Source: Bacteroidota bacterium (GTDB taxonomy: Bacteria > Bacteroidota > Bacteroidia > Chitinophagales > Saprospiraceae). From it: a DNA stretch of 27,354 nt. A model generated the notes under the pieces. The model saw only the letters and a list, made by a program, of their open reading frames with translations. It was not told the origin of the DNA and made no database searches. Positions within the stretch are counted from its first letter, which is position 1. Every line of letters begins with the position of its first letter. The translations under genes and the position numbers were made by a program. Location of the stretch: assembly GCA_029573365.1 (NCBI GenBank), contig JAKQGD010000057.1, forward strand, positions 1 to 27,354, in the 5' to 3' direction. Positions 23,346 through 27,354 of this stretch are shown piece by piece.

Positions 23346-25109
23346 TTACCTTAATATTTTTATACTTTTAACCGCCGTTCCTGACCTGAATGTCAGAATC
23401 AATATCTGGCCGGAGGTTGATGCGTCACATTCTACGATTATAGGTCCTTGTGATACTTTATAATCAAAACATGAAAGCTCCTTACCTGACACGTCATACA
23501 AGGCGACCGTACCACTTTGATCCGCCGAAAAAATCAGGTTGTCTCCTGCCCAGTAAGCTTTTATGTCAGGAGTGTTGGTGGGTTCTTCTGATGCAACAGT
23601 GCCAAATACCTGGAAGTCTGCTACTATAGGCAGGTGGTCTGAAGCAGTTTCTATATCTTCTCTAAAAAGGCCGGCAGACGACAACTGCTGATCTGTCAAT
23701 GACCGGGACCACAAACCAAACGAGTTTTTAACGCTCATCACCGACCCGGTGTAGAGGATATAATCCAGCCGTCCGGCACTATAGGTACCCGACTCATTGT
23801 ACCAGGTAAAAGTGGCAGAGTTATTTGTCGCTACAGGCACCACATCCTCGAGAGATGTATCATCCCAGTCCGGTAAAAAATCAGGACCATAGGTCGTATT
23901 GTTTTGAATATTGCCTGTAATCAATGTCTGTTGCTGTTGTTTTAGGCCCACCAGATTCATGTCACCTGCTATGACTACGGGTGTATTTTGTGGTACCTGA
24001 AAACTCGATATTCCATACCTTACGCTGCGGACAAATGACATGATGTTGTCCACCTCATCCTGCCGGTCGGTTTCGTTGTCACAGCACGGCAGATGAGTCA
24101 TGATGTATATCAGCTTTTTAGAGCCAAGGTCCAGAAGAAAAGCTCCGTTGCCATCAAGGGCCTTTTTATCGATGACCGGATACCTGCTCACAATTCTGAT
24201 ATCAGGGTTGACCTCCGAGTGGTACCATTTTCTGCCACCTGTCGATGGCAAAAAGGATTCTATAAGAGCCGCGGTCTGTGCCGAGGTGCGGTTATATATT
24301 TCGCACAGTCCTATGATGTCCGGGTCCAGGGCCTGGAAGATTCTTTTAAAAGGGGGCTGCAGGGATGTAATAAACAGATTGTCCTTGAGTACATTGTAAG
24401 ATATAATCCGAAGGTGGTCGGGTGATGACTTCTTAATAGAAAATGGCAGGGGCGAAAACTGCCTTCCATTGTCAAAAGTGTATGTATACCCGCCTGTGGC
24501 ATCCGGTGCTTTGTCGCCGGCCACATCTTCGTCAGAAAAGAGAACTTTTATTGTCGGACCCATGGTGGTAAGTCCCGCATCGGAGGTAAACTCTCTCAGC
24601 ATCCTGAGTTCAAATCTGTTGCTAGTTACTGTAGGGGCTGTAATCAGGCCTACTTCGTTGTGAAAAATGACCTTGGTCCCTGTAGACTTGTACACTCTGC
24701 CGCTTCTGGGCCCCAGATTGTAGACCATATCTGCACCGATGCCAGACTTAAAAATGCCTGTGCTGGAGTTGTTATCCGTGTCAATATAAACAGAAATACT
24801 ATTGTTTTCCTGAATGTTAAGCTCACCGGTGATGTCGAAATACAAGTAAAGAAACTGTTGGTCGTTGCTTATTTTTATATCGGTAAAATCAATTTTACGG
24901 GAAAGATTGCCGTCACCTTGTTTGTCGGTAAATGACGCTACGTTGCCGTTCCAGTCAGTAAATTTGTCATCAATGAGGACTTGCTGACTGTAAACGAAGG
25001 GCATGGTCACAAAGACCAATATGAGTGCTATAAAACCTGCTTTCAAGTGAAAATTTGTGAATAAAAAATATAGGAAAATAATTCCAACTGATGAACAAAA
25101 CCGGGACAT
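23346..25109 (-). CDS. Secreted endonuclease/exonuclease/phosphatase-family protein with T9SS C-terminal tail
   Basis: The protein has 587 residues. Two hydrophobic stretches at the N-terminus (about 8-20, 25-40) end at FVYSQQ; a TTG at 25046 would give only the second, a cleaner signal peptide. Residues 45-215 form a beta-rich domain like CBM9-type modules (FTDWNGN, YIDTDNNSSTG). Residues 232-500 are a DNase I-like metal-dependent phosphoesterase: RIISYNV (Asn239), GLCE (Glu270), THLPC (His339), AGDMN (Asp383, Asn385), LDYIL, and SDHLPIVADF (Asp491, His492). Residues about 515-587 (VALYDVSGKEL ... AVKSIKILR) resemble a type-A T9SS sorting domain, so it should be exported and perhaps surface-bound. 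It may cut extracellular DNA or phosphodiesters; the substrate is not known. Confidence 0.9.
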   Translation of the reverse strand: MSRFCSSVGIIFLYFLFTNFHLKAGFIALILVFVTMPFVYSQQVLIDDKFTDWNGNVASFTDKQGDGNLSRKIDFTDIKISNDQQFLYLYFDITGELNIQENNSISVYIDTDNNSSTGIFKSGIGADMVYNLGPRSGRVYKSTGTKVIFHNEVGLITAPTVTSNRFELRMLREFTSDAGLTTMGPTIKVLFSDEDVAGDKAPDATGGYTYTFDNGRQFSPLPFSIKKSSPDHLRIISYNVLKDNLFITSLQPPFKRIFQALDPDIIGLCEIYNRTSAQTAALIESFLPSTGGRKWYHSEVNPDIRIVSRYPVIDKKALDGNGAFLLDLGSKKLIYIMTHLPCCDNETDRQDEVDNIMSFVRSVRYGISSFQVPQNTPVVIAGDMNLVGLKQQQQTLITGNIQNNTTYGPDFLPDWDDTSLEDVVPVATNNSATFTWYNESGTYSAGRLDYILYTGSVMSVKNSFGLWSRSLTDQQLSSAGLFREDIETASDHLPIVADFQVFGTVASEEPTNTPDIKAYWAGDNLIFSADQSGTVALYDVSGKELSCFDYKVSQGPIIVECDASTSGQILILTFRSGTAVKSIKILR

Positions 25110-25150
25110 TTACATTCTCTGAACGGCAATAACCTGATGCAATGGAACCA

Positions 25151-25158
25151 CAAAATTA
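25151..25158 (-). promoter_or_regulatory. Predicted -7 box (TAATTTTG) for the secreted nuclease gene
   Basis: On the minus strand TAATTTTG fits TAnnTTTG, 41 bases before the ATG at 25109. No well-spaced -33 TTG is visible. Confidence 0.5.
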
Positions 25159-25234
25159 CTTAAATTGGGACAATTAAATAAAAATATTTACTTTAGTGCC
25201 AATAAGGTATTTGTTTAAACATCAAAACAAGGAC

Positions 25235-26917
25235 ATGGTCAGCAATTTCAGATTCTTTTTACTTAGTTGCACGCTGCTTCTTTCTTGCGGCCTTTCCGGC
25301 CAAAACAGTGACGCTCCAAAAATGATTTCAGGAGCCCATTTCCTGAAGAATTGTACGCTTGTCAGCCAACCCGGAAATACACTCAAAGGAAACAATGTGC
25401 TTATAAGAAACGGCCTTATAACAGAAGTCGGAGCCCACATAGTTCCTCCTTTTGATGCCCTTGTCATCAATTGTGACTCGCTCTTTGTATACGCCGGATT
25501 TATTGACCCCTATTCTCATACTGGAATCATCAAACCTGAAAACAAGGAAAGGTCAAGAGTCCAGGATCCCGGCAATCCTCCCAACGAGACCGCTGGTATC
25601 ACACCGGAAGTAAACACCTCCACCTTGTTTAACCCCGGCGAAAAATCGGTCGAGGAAATGCGTACATCAGGCTTTTGTATCTCACAAACTGTGCCCTACG
25701 GTCTCATGCTTCCCGGCCAAAACAGCCTCTTCCTACTGGGAGACGGACCCGCAGACAAACTTTTGATAAAATCGGGGTCAGGACAAAATTTCCAGCTGGA
25801 GGTAAGCCGGGGTGTTTACCCTTCAACTATTATAGGGGCCATGGCCAAATTTCGGGATCTGTATAAAAATGCATCACTGGGACTATCCTACGAGGAAAAA
25901 TACCGCCTCAATCCGGCCGGTATGCCACGGCCAGAACAAAGTCGTGAGATCAAGGCATTGTATCCTGTCGTCAGTAAATCGGTGCCTTTGTACTTTTTGT
26001 CTCAGTATACCAAGGATGTGCATAAGGCCCTTGCTCTGAAGTCGGAGCTGGGGTTTGACATGGTGCTCGCAGAAGTAAAACAAGGATGGCATTATGCCGA
26101 TAAATTAAAATCTCAAAACATTCCTGTGCTGCTTTCTCTAAGTTTACCGGAAGAAATAAAAAAAGACAGTACAGCTAAATCTGGCGAAACGGCCGCTGAA
26201 AAGGAAGGCTTCGATAAAAAGAGGGAGGAATCGTATAAACAATATTTGACACAAGCCTCACAGTTTGAAAATCTGGGAATCAGATTTGCCTTTTCGTATA
26301 AAAACGTAAACCGCAGTGATATACTCAAAAACATCAGAACACTCATAAAGAACGGCCTTTCCGAAAATTATGCCCTGGCTGCCCTGACTACTCACCCTGC
26401 ACAGATTCTTGGCATTTCCGGTATAGCGGGGTCGGTAGAAAAAGGCAAAATGGCCAACATCGTGGTTACCGACAAACCCATATTTGACGAAAAGTCAAAA
26501 ATTAAATATGTCTTTGTCGAGGGACGAAAATATGAAATGGCCGAAAAACCTAAAAAACAGGACGGGGGCAAGGATCGACAAGACCCCTTGGCAGGAAGCT
26601 GGTCCTACGTCGTCGATACTCCTGACATGGCACAGAAAGGCAGGATTACCATCACAAAATCAGAAGCAGGTGGATACAAGGTTGTGGTCAAAGATGAAAC
26701 AAACTCAGCAACAGAATACGAGGGTAAGAATGTTACCGCCGGAGATAAAAACCAGTTGTCCTTTTACATCGATACCGACCTGGCAGGCCCTTTGAAGGTG
26801 GATTTCAATCTGACCTTTGAAACTTCCGGCTTTTCCGGAGCGGTCATTGCCGGGCAATTAGGCAGCTTCAATGTAAAAGGAGAAAAATTGGGTAAACCCG
26901 AAAAATTGAACCATTAA
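25235..26917 (+). CDS. Amidohydrolase-like lipoprotein with degenerate metal site
   Basis: The protein has 560 residues from the ATG at 25235; an in-frame GTG at 25196 would add 13 but spoil the signal. The SPII signal ends in TLLLSC (Cys18). Residues about 30-90 and 385-440 form the composite beta-sandwich of amidohydrolases (NVLIRNGLITEVGAHI, GSVEKGKMANIVVTD). The first metal motif, normally DxHxH, reads DPYSH (91-95), with Tyr93 in place of His. The late strand that should carry the metal Asp reads RFAFSYKNV with no TD. The barrel is therefore probably non-catalytic. Residues about 455-560 form a C-terminal beta-domain (LAGSWSYVVDTP, GFSGAVIAGQLG) of a type often appended to Bacteroidota hydrolases. 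An intact paralog starts 14 bases downstream; a heteromeric pair is likely. Confidence 0.82.
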   Translation: MVSNFRFFLLSCTLLLSCGLSGQNSDAPKMISGAHFLKNCTLVSQPGNTLKGNNVLIRNGLITEVGAHIVPPFDALVINCDSLFVYAGFIDPYSHTGIIKPENKERSRVQDPGNPPNETAGITPEVNTSTLFNPGEKSVEEMRTSGFCISQTVPYGLMLPGQNSLFLLGDGPADKLLIKSGSGQNFQLEVSRGVYPSTIIGAMAKFRDLYKNASLGLSYEEKYRLNPAGMPRPEQSREIKALYPVVSKSVPLYFLSQYTKDVHKALALKSELGFDMVLAEVKQGWHYADKLKSQNIPVLLSLSLPEEIKKDSTAKSGETAAEKEGFDKKREESYKQYLTQASQFENLGIRFAFSYKNVNRSDILKNIRTLIKNGLSENYALAALTTHPAQILGISGIAGSVEKGKMANIVVTDKPIFDEKSKIKYVFVEGRKYEMAEKPKKQDGGKDRQDPLAGSWSYVVDTPDMAQKGRITITKSEAGGYKVVVKDETNSATEYEGKNVTAGDKNQLSFYIDTDLAGPLKVDFNLTFETSGFSGAVIAGQLGSFNVKGEKLGKPEKLNH

Positions 26918-26931
26918 AAAGCAAAAGAATA

Positions 26932-27354
26932 ATGAGAAAATTGAGATTCCTATTTGCGGTAATGTCTTGTAGCCTTCCTTTATTGCTAGCGGCACAGGAC
27001 ATGCTTATTAAAAACGCCACAGTACTTACTGTAACTCAGGGCACCTGCCAAAACTGTGACATACTTGTCGCTGGCGGAAAGATAAGTGCCATAGGTAAAA
27101 ACCTTAAACAACCGGCAAATGTACGTGTAGTAGATGCCTCGGGCATGTATGTTATGCCTGGCATCATCGATGCACATTCTCACATCGGCATAGATGTGGT
27201 CAATGAAGGAACCAATCCTGTCACTGCAGAAGTTTATGTCGGAGATGCCATCAATCCTCATGATGTTTCCATCTACAGGGCTCTGGCCGGAGGGGTTACC
27301 ATATCTCACGCCATGCACGGCTCTGCCAACGCTATCGGTGGCCAGTGCCAGACC
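26932..27354 (+). CDS. Amidohydrolase family protein (3' end outside window)
   Basis: The first 141 codons are in the window. A signal peptide (MRKLRFLFAVMSCSLPLLLAAQ) shows export. DMLIKNATVLTV and ILVAGGKISAIGKNL make the N-terminal beta-sandwich, MPGIIDAHSHIG gives the metal-binding H82-x-H84, and LAGGVTISHAMHGSANAIGGQ is the following family motif typical of imidazolonepropionase/dipeptidase-like amidohydrolases. Unlike the gene before it, the metal motif is intact here. The two genes are 14 bases apart on the same strand and are probably translated from one message. Substrate is unknown; exported relatives are often annotated as peptidases or generic amidohydrolases. The second half, with the remaining His and Asp ligands, is not visible. 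Confidence 0.88.
   Translation, partial: MRKLRFLFAVMSCSLPLLLAAQDMLIKNATVLTVTQGTCQNCDILVAGGKISAIGKNLKQPANVRVVDASGMYVMPGIIDAHSHIGIDVVNEGTNPVTAEVYVGDAINPHDVSIYRALAGGVTISHAMHGSANAIGGQCQT

Overview
The window looks like the chromosome of a Bacteroidota bacterium, probably a Saprospiria-like lineage (the phylum is well supported; the class is a guess). The signs are: several upstream regions carrying the Bacteroidota sigma-A type -7 box TAnnTTTG with no Shine-Dalgarno sequence; a type-2 isoleucyl-tRNA synthetase; a secreted nuclease with a type IX secretion (T9SS) C-terminal tail; a DUF5723-type outer-membrane protein; and many SPII lipoproteins. Hand counts of single 60-base lines give roughly 48-57% G+C for core genes but about 30-33% for positions 448-3319.

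Region 1 (1-3589) is the accessory part. A 3' fragment of a YciI-family gene occurs twice (1-222 and 3368-3589, two mismatches). Between the copies lies an AT-rich four-gene unit: a lipoprotein, an ECF sigma factor, a protein with a short cytoplasmic N-terminus, one membrane helix, a long linker and a C-terminal beta-barrel, and a small outer-membrane protein. It reads as a compact envelope-signalling cassette inserted at the 3' end of yciI. The second copy of yciI lacks its N-terminal half.

Region 2 (3574-8189) holds a secreted redox-less thioredoxin-fold protein with MORN-like repeats (minus strand) and, divergently, ileS, whose signature is GIHH instead of HIGH.

Region 3 (8264-12919, minus strand) is a close-packed four-gene run: acyl-CoA dehydrogenase, APH-type kinase, MBOAT acyltransferase and SGNH-type partner. 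The first two look like a two-gene version of the human ACAD10/ACAD11 fusion or of bacterial LvaC/LvaA (4-hydroxyacyl-CoA catabolism). The last two resemble the AlgI/AlgJ type of extracytoplasmic O-acetylation pair.

Region 4 (13052-17881, plus strand) carries ligA, truA and a TMTC-like GT-C glycosyltransferase with C-terminal TPRs. A small basic secreted protein with its own terminator follows on the minus strand.

Region 5 (18337-23281, plus strand) holds a lipoprotein/DUF5723 pair, a TPR lipoprotein and a YdhF-like aldo/keto reductase whose catalytic His is Asn. A bidirectional terminator separates it from a T9SS-exported endonuclease/exonuclease/phosphatase-family protein (minus strand).

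Region 6 (25235-end) is a tandem of amidohydrolase-like genes: the first has lost its metal-binding motif, the second keeps it and runs off the window. No rRNA, tRNA, CRISPR array or transposase was seen.
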